From Streptomyces macrolidinus (GTDB lineage Bacteria; Actinomycetota; Actinomycetes; Streptomycetales; Streptomycetaceae), in the NCBI RefSeq assembly GCF_023887685.1, contig NZ_JAMWMR010000036.1, forward strand, positions 1 through 54,764: a stretch of 54,764 bases of DNA, in the 5' to 3' direction. Below are positions 37,294-46,586 of this stretch, piece by piece. Position 1 is the stretch's first letter. Every line of letters begins with the position of its first letter. Both the position numbers and the translations under genes were made by a program. The notes under the pieces are model-generated. The model did no database searches and was not told the origin of the DNA. It worked only from the letters and a program-made list of their open reading frames with translations.

Positions 37294-38685
37294 TCACGTG
37301 GGTGGGAGCGTTGTGTTGTCCTGGTCCGCGCGGCGGAACGGGGCCGGGATGCCGGGGAGCGGTCCGCCCGGCGGCGATGGTGGGTCCGACGGCACGATCG
37401 GAGTCTGCGTGCCCAGCGCGGCGAGGGGCAGGTCCACCCGGACCTCCGTCCCCCGAGCCGCCCTGCCGCGCCCGATACGGATACGCGCGCCGATGCCCGC
37501 GGCCCGCTCGACCATCCCGACCAGGCCGAAGTGACCTGCCTTCCTGAGATCGTCCAGGGTGGTACCCGCGGGCAGGCCGTCACCGTCGTCGTAGACGCTG
37601 ACACGCAGCAGATCCCCGACGACCCCGGCGGTGACGTCCACATGGGTCGGCTTGGCATGGCGGTGGGCGTTCTCCATCGCCTCCGAGGCGACGAAGAGCA
37701 ACTGGCGTGCTGCGGCGTGTGGCACCGGAGGCGGCGGGGTGTCGCTCAGGGGGCGGTAGGTGGCCCGCACACCCTTGCGGCGTTCGAAGTCGGCGGTGCG
37801 CGCGGCGAGTTCGGCGGTGATGTCCAGGCCGCCCTCCAGGCCGGACTCCCGGCGCAGGTCGGACAGGAGTTCACGGGACTCGGCGGCGGCACGGCGGGCC
37901 GAGCGGGCGACCAGTTCGGCCTGCTTCTTGACGGTGTCGGGGTCCAGCCTGTCGGCGGAGTGGGCCAGGCCGTCGGCGGCGAGCGCGACGCCGTGCAGGG
38001 TCTTGGCGACCGAGTCGTGCATCTCCCTTGCCAGTCGGGCCCGTTCACTCTCGACGGCCTCGTGGACGGCGAGGCGGGCGCGGGTCTCGGTCAGGGCGTG
38101 GGTGGCCGCGCCGAAGCCGAGGAGCAGGCCGCGCAGGCTGCTGCCGACCGCGCCCGCCATCACACACAGCCCTACGACGAGCAGCGCCAACGGGTCCTGG
38201 TGCACCCGGCTGTCGACCGCGTACGCGAGACCGACGAGCAGTGACTGGAGCGGCGCGAACACGGCGGCGCCCCGCCAGCCGTACACCAGCCCCGCCAACA
38301 GCGGGGTACAGATGGTGACATACGCGAGCGTGGACGTGGGCGAGGCGCTGAACAGCAGCAGTGCGCCGAACAGCATGTCGGCGCCGAGCACCGACGGGTG
38401 GCGCAGCAGTACGGGCCCGAACCGCTCCCAGTCGCGCAGCAGCGCGTACGACACCATGATCGTGACGAGGACGGCGGAGCCGATGAGCCAGCCGGACAGC
38501 TCGCCGTGCGCGTGGCGCAGCGCGAAGGGTGTGGCCAGCGCGGTCATCGCCAGGCGGAGGCCGTACAACTGGCGGCACAGCGCCGAGAGGGCGTTGACCT
38601 GGATGGGCAGCGCCGGGGCCGCCCCAGGGGTCACGTCCCCGTCCGGGCCGCCGATCAACGAATGGAAGGTGCGCCCCCGTGGCAT
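37294..38685 (-). CDS. Sensor histidine kinase of the Tad locus
   Basis: 463-aa NarX-type kinase. Five to six TM helices in residues 45-205 without a large sensor loop suggest sensing within the membrane. HisKA_3 dimerisation domain with phospho-acceptor His223 in RARLAREMHDSVAKTLHGVALAADGL; HATPase with N-box SEAMENAHRHAKP and G-boxes VYDDGDGLPAG and GHFGLVGMVERA. The last 40 residues are Pro-rich. Pairs with the adjacent LuxR-type regulator. Confidence 0.9.
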   Translation of the reverse strand: MPRGRTFHSLIGGPDGDVTPGAAPALPIQVNALSALCRQLYGLRLAMTALATPFALRHAHGELSGWLIGSAVLVTIMVSYALLRDWERFGPVLLRHPSVLGADMLFGALLLFSASPTSTLAYVTICTPLLAGLVYGWRGAAVFAPLQSLLVGLAYAVDSRVHQDPLALLVVGLCVMAGAVGSSLRGLLLGFGAATHALTETRARLAVHEAVESERARLAREMHDSVAKTLHGVALAADGLAHSADRLDPDTVKKQAELVARSARRAAAESRELLSDLRRESGLEGGLDITAELAARTADFERRKGVRATYRPLSDTPPPPVPHAAARQLLFVASEAMENAHRHAKPTHVDVTAGVVGDLLRVSVYDDGDGLPAGTTLDDLRKAGHFGLVGMVERAAGIGARIRIGRGRAARGTEVRVDLPLAALGTQTPIVPSDPPSPPGGPLPGIPAPFRRADQDNTTLPPT

Positions 38686-38741
38686 CGTCCATTCACCTCC
38701 TCGCTGTCGTCCCTGTCCGCCGTCCTGCCGTGACCCTCATG

Positions 38742-39629
38742 TCAGCCTCCGAGCAGGTCGTTGAAGTTGACACCGGACGCGTAGTAGAAGCCGACGCCGA
38801 TCAGGATCATCGTGCCCGGCAGCATGAAGCTGGTGACGATCAGCGTGGACTTGGGAACGGCCTTGGCCGCTCTGCGGCGCGCGTTCTGCGCGTCGGTGCG
38901 GCGCATGTCGTTGGCGATCTGTATGAGCGTGTCCACGATGGGCGCGCCGAGTTCCTCGCCCTGCTGGAGAGCCGAGACGAACATCGAGACCTGCTCGGAG
39001 TCGTTGCGCTTGCGTAGCTGGTCGAACGCCTCGCGGCGGCTGACGCCCATGTCCATCTGGCGCAGGGTGATGCGGAGTTCGTCTGCCCAGGGACCCTCGT
39101 ACTTCTCGGCGACGCGTTCGAGGGCCTGGCGGAAGCCGAGGCCCGCGGACACGACGACGGCGAGGACGTCCAGGAAGTCCGGAAGGGTCCGGTCGATGTC
39201 GTCCTTACGACGGCTCACGGCGGACCTGATGGTGACGTCGGTCCAGAAGATGCCGTAGACGAAGAACAGGATCGCCAGCATGAGCTGGCCGTTCATCAGC
39301 ATCGCGAGGCTGGTGAGGGTGCCGAGGCCGCCGTACACGGCGAGGCGGGCCGCATAACGGTCCACGGTCATGCCGTAGGGGTTACCGGCCATGTTGAGCT
39401 TGCGGCGCACCTTGTCGACGCGCTTGGGGCCCATGAGGCGCAGCACGCGTGGGGCGTACTTCATGCCGAGCCGGTCGATGGCGGAGCCCGCGGCGGTGGT
39501 GCGGGTGGAGCCGACCTCCAGGGCGACGGCGAGGTCGGCGGGCAGCTTGGCCTCGCCCCGGTAGAGGCGTATGCCTTGGAAGACGCCGTAGACGGCGAGA
39601 CCGACGATGGCGGCGAGCAGCAGATCCAT
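38742..39629 (-). CDS. tadC: TadC-like inner-membrane platform protein (type II secretion F domain)
   Basis: 295 aa, membrane platform component of the Tad secretion machine, paired with TadB. Helices near 1-20, 97-135 and 265-290 flank the cytoplasmic T2SSF domain (about 155-270): RTLPDFLDVLAVVVSAGLGFRQALERVAEKYEGPWADELRITLRQMDMGVSRREAFDQL. GGAGGAGAA precedes the ATG. Follows tadB by 35 bases. Confidence 0.9.
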   Translation of the reverse strand: MDLLLAAIVGLAVYGVFQGIRLYRGEAKLPADLAVALEVGSTRTTAAGSAIDRLGMKYAPRVLRLMGPKRVDKVRRKLNMAGNPYGMTVDRYAARLAVYGGLGTLTSLAMLMNGQLMLAILFFVYGIFWTDVTIRSAVSRRKDDIDRTLPDFLDVLAVVVSAGLGFRQALERVAEKYEGPWADELRITLRQMDMGVSRREAFDQLRKRNDSEQVSMFVSALQQGEELGAPIVDTLIQIANDMRRTDAQNARRRAAKAVPKSTLIVTSFMLPGTMILIGVGFYYASGVNFNDLLGG

Positions 39630-39664
39630 GGGTGTTCTCCTCCTTTCGTGGGGCGCGAGCGGCG

Positions 39665-40603
39665 TCAGATGCGGACTTTGGTGAGCCGGTTGATGAGGAG
39701 GAAGCCGAGGCCGTAGAGGCCGGAGGCGATGACGACGGCGACCTTGCCCGCGAAGGCGTTCGTCATGTCGTCGAGCGCCCCGTCACGCATGCTGTTGAGG
39801 ATCAGCAGGAAGCCGAAGCCCAGCAGGGGGACGGCGACGGCCGTCACCTTCACCTGGGACAGCACCGTGCTGACCTCGCGGCGGGTCTCCTTGCGCTCCT
39901 CCAGGGTCTCGGTGAGGTTCCGCAGCGAGGACACGATCGTTCCGCCGGCCCGGTTGGACAGGACCAACGTGGAGATGAGCACCTTCAGTTCGCGAGAGGG
40001 CAGACGCTCACCGAGTTCGGCCAGCGCGTCCTCCAGCGAGTGTCCGACGGCGAGTTGGTCGGCGACCTTGCGGAACTCCTCGCTCGCCGGGTCGTCCAGC
40101 TCGTCGGCGGCCATGGCGATGGCCGTGCGCAGTGCGAGACCGGCCTGGGTGGCGTTGGCGAGGACGCGGGTCAGCTCGGGAAGCTGGTTGATGAACGCCT
40201 CGGTGCGCCTGGCGATCTGGTAGTTGAGGAAGAAGTTGCCGCCCCACAGGCCGAGCAGCGCGGCGAGCAGGCCGAAGAACGAGGCGAAGAGGGAGCCGAT
40301 GATGAAGTAGAGGGCGAGGACGCCCGCGACGACGTACACGGCGTATTCGCCCGGGGTGATGTCCAGGCCGGTGGTGCCCAGCTTGCGCTCGATGCGCTTG
40401 CCGAGCTTGGTGCGGCGCAGCCGCCGGTCCAGTCCCCGGAACGGGCGCCGCCGGCCGACGGCGGGCATCTCGCCGGTCTGCGCCATCCGCTCGTACAGCA
40501 CGTGCTGCTGTGCCTTGCCGGTGGAGTACGTGTGCACTCCGATGACGGCGACGACACAGGCGAGCAGTGTGACGCCGGTGGCCAGAAGAGGGAGGTTGTC
40601 CAT
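39665..40603 (-). CDS. tadB: TadB-like inner-membrane platform protein (type II secretion F domain)
   Basis: 312 aa. N-terminal helix (LLATGVTLLACVVAVIGVHTY), two helices near 90-130, the T2SSF domain (about 145-270) with FINQLPELTRVLANATQAGLALRTAIAMAADELDDPASEEFRKVADQLAVGHSLEDALAELGERLPS, and final helices. Acts with TadC as the platform for pilus assembly. The ATG at 40603 is chosen as the first residue of a natural N-terminus; the frame is open 83 codons further inside tadA. Confidence 0.9.
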   Translation of the reverse strand: MDNLPLLATGVTLLACVVAVIGVHTYSTGKAQQHVLYERMAQTGEMPAVGRRRPFRGLDRRLRRTKLGKRIERKLGTTGLDITPGEYAVYVVAGVLALYFIIGSLFASFFGLLAALLGLWGGNFFLNYQIARRTEAFINQLPELTRVLANATQAGLALRTAIAMAADELDDPASEEFRKVADQLAVGHSLEDALAELGERLPSRELKVLISTLVLSNRAGGTIVSSLRNLTETLEERKETRREVSTVLSQVKVTAVAVPLLGFGFLLILNSMRDGALDDMTNAFAGKVAVVIASGLYGLGFLLINRLTKVRI

Positions 40604-40674
40604 GGCGGGCGGGCCTTCTCGGGAAGCGTTGGGCGGGGAGCGGGCGGTGGGGGCGCGCAGGAGGGAGTCGTGGG

Positions 40675-42018
40675 TCAGCCGGCGGACTTCCGGGCGGCCA
40701 ACTGGTCTTCCGACTGGGCGACACCGAAGGCCTGGGGGATCGCTTCGCCCCGCATGTAGAGCCGTTCGGCGACCCTGCGAGGCAGGGGGTAGTACTCGAA
40801 GTGGCCGTGCACCAGCCCGTCGGACGACAGCGGCTGGGCCACGTACCGGCACACCGAGACGATCTTGTACTCCTCGCGGCCGTGCGAGTCCACGACGGCG
40901 ATCTCGGTGATCCGGCGGGAGCCGTCGGCGTGCCGGGTGAGCTGCACGATGATGTCGACGGCGCTGTTGATCTGGTCCTTGATCGCTATGAACGGGATCT
41001 CGACCTCCGACATCGACGCCAGCGTCTGGAGACGCATCAGCGCGTCCTCGGCGGAGTTGGCGTGGACGGTGGCGAGGGAGCCGTCGTGACCGGTGGACAT
41101 GGCCTGGAGCATGTCGAGGGTCTCACCGCCACGGACCTCACCGACGATGATGCGGTCGGGGCGCATACGCAGGGAGTTGCGGACCAGGTCGCGAATGGTG
41201 ATCTGGCCCTTGCCCTCGACGTTGGCGGGGCGGCTCTCCAGGGTGATCACGTGGGACTGCTGGAGCCTGAGTTCGGCGGAGTCCTCGATGGTGACGATGC
41301 GCTCGCCGTCGGGGACGAGCCCGGACAGCGCGTTGAGCAGCGTGGTCTTACCGGTGCCGGTGGCGCCGGAGACGATGACGTTGAACTTGGCGCGCACCAG
41401 GCCCGCGAGGAGCACGACCATCTGCTCGTCCAGGGAGCCGAGGCCGATCATCTCCTGGAGGGTGAAGGCCCTCGGGAAACGCCGGATGGTGAGGATGGGG
41501 CCGGTCAGGGAGAGCGGCGGGATGATGACGTTGACACGCTCACCGGAGGGCAGCCGCGCGTCGACCATCGGATTCGCCTCGTCCACACGGCGGTTGACGG
41601 TGGACACGATGCGCTCGATGGTCTGCATCAACTGCTCGACGGAGGCGAACCGCATCGGCAGCAGTTCGAGTCGGCCGCCGCGCTCCACGAAGACCTGGTC
41701 GGGTCCGTTGACCATGATCTCGCTGACGGACGCGTCCTCCAGGAGCGGTTCGAGGATGCCGAGGCCCAGGGCCTCGTCCACGACTCGGCGGATCAGATGG
41801 GAGCGTTCGGCCGTGGAGAGGACGGGGCCTTCGCGGCTGATGATGTGGCCGAGGACCCGCTCCAGACGGATGCGGCGCTCCGAAGCCTGGAGCGCGGACA
41901 TCTCCGCGAGGTCGATCTCCTCGAGGAGCTTGGCACGGTAGACGGAGACGAGACGGCTCTCTTCCGTCAGCCCTTTCGCGGGCTGCTCGGAACCGTTGAG
42001 GCGCGCCCGCAGACTCAT
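40675..42018 (-). CDS. tadA: TadA/CpaF secretion ATPase
   Basis: 447-aa hexameric ATPase that powers Tad pilus assembly. Walker A SGATGTGKTTLLNAL (Lys224), the Asp box TIEDSAELRLQQ, Walker B DLVRNSLRMRPDRIIVGEVRGGE and the His box MSTGHDGSLATVHANS are intact. The N-terminal part (VDEALGLGILEPLLEDASVSEIMVNGPDQVFVERGG) is the usual CpaF N-domain. GGGAGATG precedes the ATG. Located between tadE-like and tadB genes on the same strand. Confidence 0.95.
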   Translation of the reverse strand: MSLRARLNGSEQPAKGLTEESRLVSVYRAKLLEEIDLAEMSALQASERRIRLERVLGHIISREGPVLSTAERSHLIRRVVDEALGLGILEPLLEDASVSEIMVNGPDQVFVERGGRLELLPMRFASVEQLMQTIERIVSTVNRRVDEANPMVDARLPSGERVNVIIPPLSLTGPILTIRRFPRAFTLQEMIGLGSLDEQMVVLLAGLVRAKFNVIVSGATGTGKTTLLNALSGLVPDGERIVTIEDSAELRLQQSHVITLESRPANVEGKGQITIRDLVRNSLRMRPDRIIVGEVRGGETLDMLQAMSTGHDGSLATVHANSAEDALMRLQTLASMSEVEIPFIAIKDQINSAVDIIVQLTRHADGSRRITEIAVVDSHGREEYKIVSVCRYVAQPLSSDGLVHGHFEYYPLPRRVAERLYMRGEAIPQAFGVAQSEDQLAARKSAG

Positions 42019-42091
42019 GTCGTCATCTCCCTGTACGGCTGGTGTGATGGTGCGGTGGTGCGATTCCGGGTGGCGGACGCCGGACGTCCTG

Positions 42092-42505
42092 TCAGTGGTC
42101 GTCGACCGGCATCGTGGCGCTGCGTGAGGCCTTCACGCCGTTCAGCAGGCCGGGGATCAGCGAGGGGACCGGGACCTTGGCGGTGACCGTGACCTCGCCG
42201 TATCCGCGCTTGCTCTCGAAGGTGGTGCCCTCGACCAGCGAGTCGCTCATCGCGTCCCTGCCCGCCTGCTGGTAACTGCGGTCCGGGTGGTCGTACGAGG
42301 CCATGCGCGCGGCGGCGCGGGAGGCCGTACCGGCCTGCTGGACGGCGAAGGCGGCGAGGCCGAGCTGGACGACGAGGAGACCGATCACGATCAGCAGCGG
42401 TACGACGCCTACGTACTCGAGGACGGTCTGGCCCCGGTCGCCCGTCTTCTTCCGACCGGCACGGGTATCGCGGGGCTCTGTGGTGACAGTGCGGATCGTG
42501 GGCAT
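42092..42505 (-). CDS. TadE-like pseudopilin 1
   Basis: 137 aa. A basic leader ends TGDRG|QTVLEYVG, with cleavage after Gly and Glu at +5, followed by a hydrophobic helix VVPLLIVIGLLVVQLGLAAFAVQQAGTASRAAARMAS. The rest is a small extracytoplasmic domain ending KVPVPSLIPGLLNGVKASRSATMPV. TadE-type proteins are processed by the prepilin peptidase and are needed for piliation. GAAGGAGAG precedes the ATG. Confidence 0.88.
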   Translation of the reverse strand: MPTIRTVTTEPRDTRAGRKKTGDRGQTVLEYVGVVPLLIVIGLLVVQLGLAAFAVQQAGTASRAAARMASYDHPDRSYQQAGRDAMSDSLVEGTTFESKRGYGEVTVTAKVPVPSLIPGLLNGVKASRSATMPVDDH

Positions 42506-42507
42506 GG

Positions 42508-42963
42508 TCAGCTCTCCTTCGCGGCGGCGGACTTGCTCGATATCCACATCGGGAAGTTCACACCGCCCGGGAACAGCACCGGCACCTTGACCCTGACGCT
42601 GGCCTTGACCATGTCGCCGTCGGCGTAGCAGTGGATGCGCGAGGTCCAGCCGTCCGGCAGATCCTCCCGCCCGGCCCGCTTGCACGCCTGGTCGCGGCTC
42701 TCGCGCCAGGTGTCGACGGTGGCTCCGGCCCGTACCGCCTTGTCGGCGGCGTTGCCCGCCAGGACGAGCCCGTAGCCGGTCAGCACGGCCTGCCAGAGCA
42801 GGACGATCGTGGCCAGGATGATGGGGGCCATGGTGGTGAACTCGATCGTCATCTGGCCCTGGTCGCCGCCGCGTTCACCCCGCAGCCCCCGGCCGGTGTC
42901 AGCCGCGGGTGCGCCGTTCGTACGGCAACGACGGCCCCCCACCCGGAGTCCCATGATGCACAT
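42508..42963 (-). CDS. TadE-like pseudopilin 2
   Basis: About 151 aa. Leader ends GGDQG|QMTIEFTTM, again Gly|Gln with Glu at +5, then helix APIILATIVLLWQAVLTGYGLVLAGNAADKAVRAGA. Two Cys in the exported part (DQACKRAG, RIHCYADG) may form a disulfide. Its stop is two bases before the next start. Two ATGs (42963 and 42954) compete; neither has a well-spaced ribosome-binding site, and AGGGGG lies close upstream of both. Confidence 0.82.
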   Translation of the reverse strand: MCIMGLRVGGRRCRTNGAPAADTGRGLRGERGGDQGQMTIEFTTMAPIILATIVLLWQAVLTGYGLVLAGNAADKAVRAGATVDTWRESRDQACKRAGREDLPDGWTSRIHCYADGDMVKASVRVKVPVLFPGGVNFPMWISSKSAAAKES

Positions 42964-43019
42964 CGCCCCCTGTCCGTGTCCCTGCCCGTGTCCGTGGTCT
43001 GCGCGTTGCTTCCCGGCTG

Positions 43020-44282
43020 TCACTCGGCCGTGTCGTCGCCGCGTCGGCGGCGCACTCCGATCGAGCCCCGGTCGGTGCGATGCTTGCTGCGCCGGACCTT
43101 CGACAGAGCCTCGGCGGTCACCAGGCCCAGCTCCCCGGCGAGGGCCCACAGGGCCTGCTTCACCGTGGACTTGGCGTCCAGGTCGTGCAGTCGGCCCGCG
43201 TCGACCGCGCCTTGCAGCTCCTTGAAGCCGGCGGGCACGGTGGTGCCCGCGACCCGGGTGCCGGTGATCTTCTGTATCAGCGGTGGCTGGATCTCGGTGT
43301 TGCGGGTGTAGCGGTTGACGACCGTGACGGTCTCCTCGCCCTTGCGGATCTGGAGTCTCGACCACATCCGCACCAGCCGCTTGGCGGCCCGGACGGCGAC
43401 CACGTCCGGCGTGGTCAGCAGCAGCGCGACATCGGCCATCTCGATGGCCGCGGCGTTGGCGGCGTTCATCTGCGAGCCGCAGTCGATGACGACGACGGAG
43501 TTGCGGATGCGCAGCGAGCTGACCACCTGCCGCACGGACCGGTCACTGACCTCCTCGCCGCGCTCGCCGTCCTTGGGCGCGAGCAGCAGCGACATGCCGG
43601 ACTCGTGGTCGAAGACGGCGTCCTGGAGCACGCGGGGCGTGATGTCCTGGATGCCCGCGAGGTCCACGATCGAGCGGCGGAACTGCACATCGAGGTACGA
43701 GCCGATGTCGCCGGTCTGCAGATCCAGGTCGACCAGGGCGACCGTCTGCCCCGACGCGTGGGCGGCCAGGGCGAGTTGGATCGCGGCCACGGTGGTGCCG
43801 ACCCCGCCCTTGGCGCCGGAGACGGTGACCACGGTGCCGCCCGGACCGGCCATGGCCTCGCCGCCGCTGCCGAGGTGGCGGCGGACGCCGACGGCCCACT
43901 GGGCGGCGGACTGGACCCGGTTGGCCAGTTCCTCGTAGCTCAGGGGCAGCGTGACGAGGCCGCGGGCGCCCGAGTCCATGGCGGCGGAGAACAGGCCGGG
44001 GCTGGCGTCCGTGGTGATGAGGACCACCCCGACCGCCGGGAAGCGCAGCGCGACCTCCCGGATCAGTTCCAGCGCGGGTACCGGACCGATCCGCTCATGG
44101 ACGAGCACCACTTCGGGCAGCTCGTCGACGGACTCGCCCGCGAGCCGGGCGAGCGTGTCGATGAGCTGGGTGGAGTCCGCCACCGGGGCGGCGGGCTCCG
44201 CGTCGGGGAGCTGGCTGAGCAGGGTGGTGACGGCCCGTGCCGCGTCGACGTCACCGACGGCGGGGAGAATCCTCGTGGTCAT
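43020..44282 (-). CDS. CpaE/TadZ-like MinD-family ATPase
   Basis: 420 aa. The N-terminal receiver-like domain (about 1-140) lacks a clear phospho-Asp motif, as in CpaE/TadZ. The C-terminal MinD/ParA domain has TVVTVSGAKGGVGTTVAAIQLALAAH, where the usual K-G-G-x-G-K-T is KGGVGTT, then VALVDLDLQTGD and VVVIDCGSQM. CpaE proteins place the pilus machine at a cell site. The replacement of Lys by Thr in the P-loop is typical for part of this family. Ends with a basic tail (KVRRSKHRTDRG). Confidence 0.88.
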   Translation of the reverse strand: MTTRILPAVGDVDAARAVTTLLSQLPDAEPAAPVADSTQLIDTLARLAGESVDELPEVVLVHERIGPVPALELIREVALRFPAVGVVLITTDASPGLFSAAMDSGARGLVTLPLSYEELANRVQSAAQWAVGVRRHLGSGGEAMAGPGGTVVTVSGAKGGVGTTVAAIQLALAAHASGQTVALVDLDLQTGDIGSYLDVQFRRSIVDLAGIQDITPRVLQDAVFDHESGMSLLLAPKDGERGEEVSDRSVRQVVSSLRIRNSVVVIDCGSQMNAANAAAIEMADVALLLTTPDVVAVRAAKRLVRMWSRLQIRKGEETVTVVNRYTRNTEIQPPLIQKITGTRVAGTTVPAGFKELQGAVDAGRLHDLDAKSTVKQALWALAGELGLVTAEALSKVRRSKHRTDRGSIGVRRRRGDDTAE

Positions 44283-44288
44283 CCGGCC

Positions 44289-44996
44289 TCACTTGTCCTT
44301 GGAGAGCTCATAGGTACGCTCCCCGGGCCGCAGCGAGGTGTCGCTGCCGGGAGCGATCAGGGCGAGGCGGACGTGCTGGGCGAAGGACTCGGCGTAGGCG
44401 ACGCGCTGTGCGTCGGTCGTGTTGAGCGCGAAGGTGATCGGCACCGCCTCGCTCGCGCGCGACCGGTTCTCGCCGTCCTTGCCCTCCAGTGCCGTCAGCT
44501 GACCGACGTCGATGACCTTGGCGTTGGCGACGATGATCTTCGACTGGGCGGGAGTGTTGCGGTCGTCGCCGGAGAAGGTGGCGAAGATGTTCACCTTCGA
44601 GCCGGGCTTGATCTTGCCGGCCACACCGGTGGCGGCGTCGATCATGATGGCGATCTCCTGCTCACCGGGCTCCAGCGCCGGGCGCTTGACGATCATGTCG
44701 CTCTGGAGCAGCGAGCCGTGGCGGAGGCTGGTGACGGCGATCTTCCCGTCGATCTCCGAGAGATCCGTGACGGCGTTCTCCGACAGCCAGCGCTTGGGCA
44801 TCTTGACCTTCTCGAACTGCTGCGCGCTGAGCTGGGTGTAGGGGGCGATGTCGTCCTTCACCTGGTAGGCGGTGACCTCCGGCCCGACCTTGGACTTCGC
44901 GTCGCTGATGACGGACAGCACACCGGCGAAGGCGACGAAGGCGAGGAGCACGGAGAGGAGCAGCAGTATGACGCCGCGGCGCTGGCGGGAATTCAT
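44289..44996 (-). CDS. CpaB/RcpC-like protein (SAF domain)
   Basis: 235 aa with one N-terminal TM helix (RRGVILLLLSVLLAFVAFAGVLSVI), then a SAF/antifreeze-like domain: VTAYQVKDDIAPYTQLSAQQFEKVKMPKRWLSENAVTDLSEIDGKIAVTSLRHGSLLQSDMI, and an RcpC-like C-terminal half. CpaB proteins are periplasm-side parts of the Tad apparatus. First gene of the main tad operon, after a 468-base intergenic region; 6 bases before the cpaE-like gene. Confidence 0.87.
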   Translation of the reverse strand: MNSRQRRGVILLLLSVLLAFVAFAGVLSVISDAKSKVGPEVTAYQVKDDIAPYTQLSAQQFEKVKMPKRWLSENAVTDLSEIDGKIAVTSLRHGSLLQSDMIVKRPALEPGEQEIAIMIDAATGVAGKIKPGSKVNIFATFSGDDRNTPAQSKIIVANAKVIDVGQLTALEGKDGENRSRASEAVPITFALNTTDAQRVAYAESFAQHVRLALIAPGSDTSLRPGERTYELSKDK

Positions 44997-45464
44997 GGGC
45001 CGAACAACCTCATCAAAGGGACGTGGGAGCGGGCGGGGGCGGACGGGACGGGTCGGCGCTGCGGCTGCGTGCCGTGCTGCGCGAAGTCACCGGTGTTCAA
45101 GACACCGTTGGCCGGATAAGTGGTTCCCCGGCAGGAAGAGCGGAACGCGCTCGGGGAGGCGTGAGCTGACACACCGGCGGCGGAACCAGGTTCGCGCTGG
45201 TCATCGCGGACTCTGTCGGCACGTTCAAGATCCCCGTTCACTCTCCGATCCGCACCTCCCCCGGGCGAACCGCAGACTGTCAACTGCTCAACTCAGCTGC
45301 ATCAGCACCTTATCCATGTCATACACAACAGTGAACAGCGGCGACCCACCGGACAGGCGAGCCAGAAGCGACAACCGCCGGTATAGCAGGACAAGTTGAC
45401 CGATGCGAGCCGACAACTCATAGCCGATAGTCGGCCAGTTCGTCACAGCTTCTTCACGCAGGCG
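44997..45464 (-). other. Intergenic region, 468 bases: promoter/leader of the main tad operon
   Basis: Less GC-rich than its surroundings between 45,290 and 45,400. On the minus strand TTGACA occurs at 45278-45283. A 6-bp inverted repeat CGGTGT-TCAAG-ACACCG (45091-45107) is about 95 bases before cpaB. A 96-aa frame runs through it to overlap the cpaB start but has atypical codon use in its first half. No GGGCCCA boxes are seen here. Confidence 0.5.
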
Positions 45465-45905
45465 TCAATACGAGGCGACGAGACCCCAGTTCAGGGCCAG
45501 GCTGTACAACGTCACGAACGAGAACCCCGCCAGCGGAATGCACATCAGGAGCCGCACATAGACCGGCCCCCAGGTGTCCGGCCCCGCGATGGTGGCCCGC
45601 TTGCGCGGGCGCGCCGGGTCGTAGCAGACACGGACCGGCGCACCCACCTCGTAGCCGAAGGCTCCCGGCCGGTCCTTGAACTCGACGGTCTCACCGTCCG
45701 GGGTACGGAAGGCGAAGACGAACTGGGGGTGGGACTGACTGTTGCCTCCCGGGGACATGCGGCGCGTCACGCACCACCCCCGGGTCCGCTCGCCGCGCAA
45801 CACCAGCCGGATCACGATGACCATCCGGTACAGGACCAGGACGATACCCACCGTGGAGGCCAGCCCCACGGCCAGGAAGGTCATCTCGAACGTCGACATC
45901 GACAC
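45465..45905 (-). CDS. DUF3592 membrane protein
   Basis: 146 aa with TM helices at about 7-30 and 115-140 flanking a beta-rich soluble domain. The segment HPQFVFAFRTPDGETVEFKDRPGAFGYEVGAPVRVCYDPARPRKATI-like is characteristic of DUF3592 proteins, which are common in Streptomyces and of unknown function. It starts eight bases after the upstream lipoprotein stop, so they are co-transcribed. Confidence 0.75.
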   Translation of the reverse strand: MSMSTFEMTFLAVGLASTVGIVLVLYRMVIVIRLVLRGERTRGWCVTRRMSPGGNSQSHPQFVFAFRTPDGETVEFKDRPGAFGYEVGAPVRVCYDPARPRKRATIAGPDTWGPVYVRLLMCIPLAGFSFVTLYSLALNWGLVASY

Positions 45906-45913
45906 GCCGCTGA

Positions 45914-46507
45914 CTATTTCTTCGTCTTCTTCAGCTCGACACTGTCGATGATGTCGGATATGTCACGACTGGACAGGGTGCCCGGCTTGGAGTTCACCGT
46001 GATCAGGTACGGGCGTGACTGGTCGTCCACACCGGCCAGCATGAGACCGTCCAGCCTCGTACCCTTGGCCGGCTCACCTGGCCTGCCCTTCGCCGCGAAG
46101 GTGTATGTGATCTTCCTGGCCTCTTCGGGCCCATCGGGTCCGGCCACCTCGATCTCCGTACTCTTCACGGGCGTGGCACCCAACTGGATCCTCGCCTCCG
46201 CCCCGACGCCGGCCATCTTGGCGGTGTTCATGCCCGTTCCGTAGTCGAACTCGACGGACAGGACCGCGGTCATGGTGCCGCCCTCGGTGAGGCGTGCTCG
46301 GGCCACCTCGTAGTGGTTCCTCTTGTCGACGGCGACCTTCTCGAAGCCCTTGGGGTAGGCGACGGAGAGCCGCTCGGTGTTCAGGGTGCCCCAGCCTTCC
46401 GGGGTGGTGGCCGCGGACTTGCCGCCACCACCGCAGCCGGTGAGCAGCAGGCCGACGGCTCCTGCCGCCACCGCCGTACGCAGGCCGTGCTTCGACTTCC
46501 CGTTCAT
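45914..46507 (-). CDS. Lipoprotein of the Tad locus
   Basis: 197 aa with a clear lipoprotein signal (TAVAAGAVGLLLTGC, lipobox LTGC, then GGGGKS). The mature part has a beta-sheet pattern (WGTLNTERLSVAYPKGFEKV, MTAVLSVEFDYGTGMNTAKM) ending LKKTKK and resembles lipoproteins of the LpqN/LpqT fold, which I cannot confirm. It lies 79 bases after the 524-aa prepilin-motif gene, perhaps as its accessory. Confidence 0.72.
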   Translation of the reverse strand: MNGKSKHGLRTAVAAGAVGLLLTGCGGGGKSAATTPEGWGTLNTERLSVAYPKGFEKVAVDKRNHYEVARARLTEGGTMTAVLSVEFDYGTGMNTAKMAGVGAEARIQLGATPVKSTEIEVAGPDGPEEARKITYTFAAKGRPGEPAKGTRLDGLMLAGVDDQSRPYLITVNSKPGTLSSRDISDIIDSVELKKTKK

Positions 46508-46586
46508 CCCTGATTTCCCTCGCTCATTCCGAACGGCTCTTCCGCTGCCATCTTCGCGTCCCAGGGCTTCGCGTGCGTACCCGCCG

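Noticed and set aside
43080..45119. Plus-strand 679-codon frame across the cpaE and cpaB genes
   Set aside because: Antisense shadow with low-complexity Gly/Asp/Val/Arg composition; the minus-strand genes have clear family motifs.
44993..45283. Possible 96-aa minus-strand gene whose stop overlaps the cpaB start (ATGA)
   Set aside because: First half uses rare codons (AGA, CTT, ACA) and no family is visible; a TTGACA promoter-like sequence coincides with its start. The overlap is suggestive but not enough.
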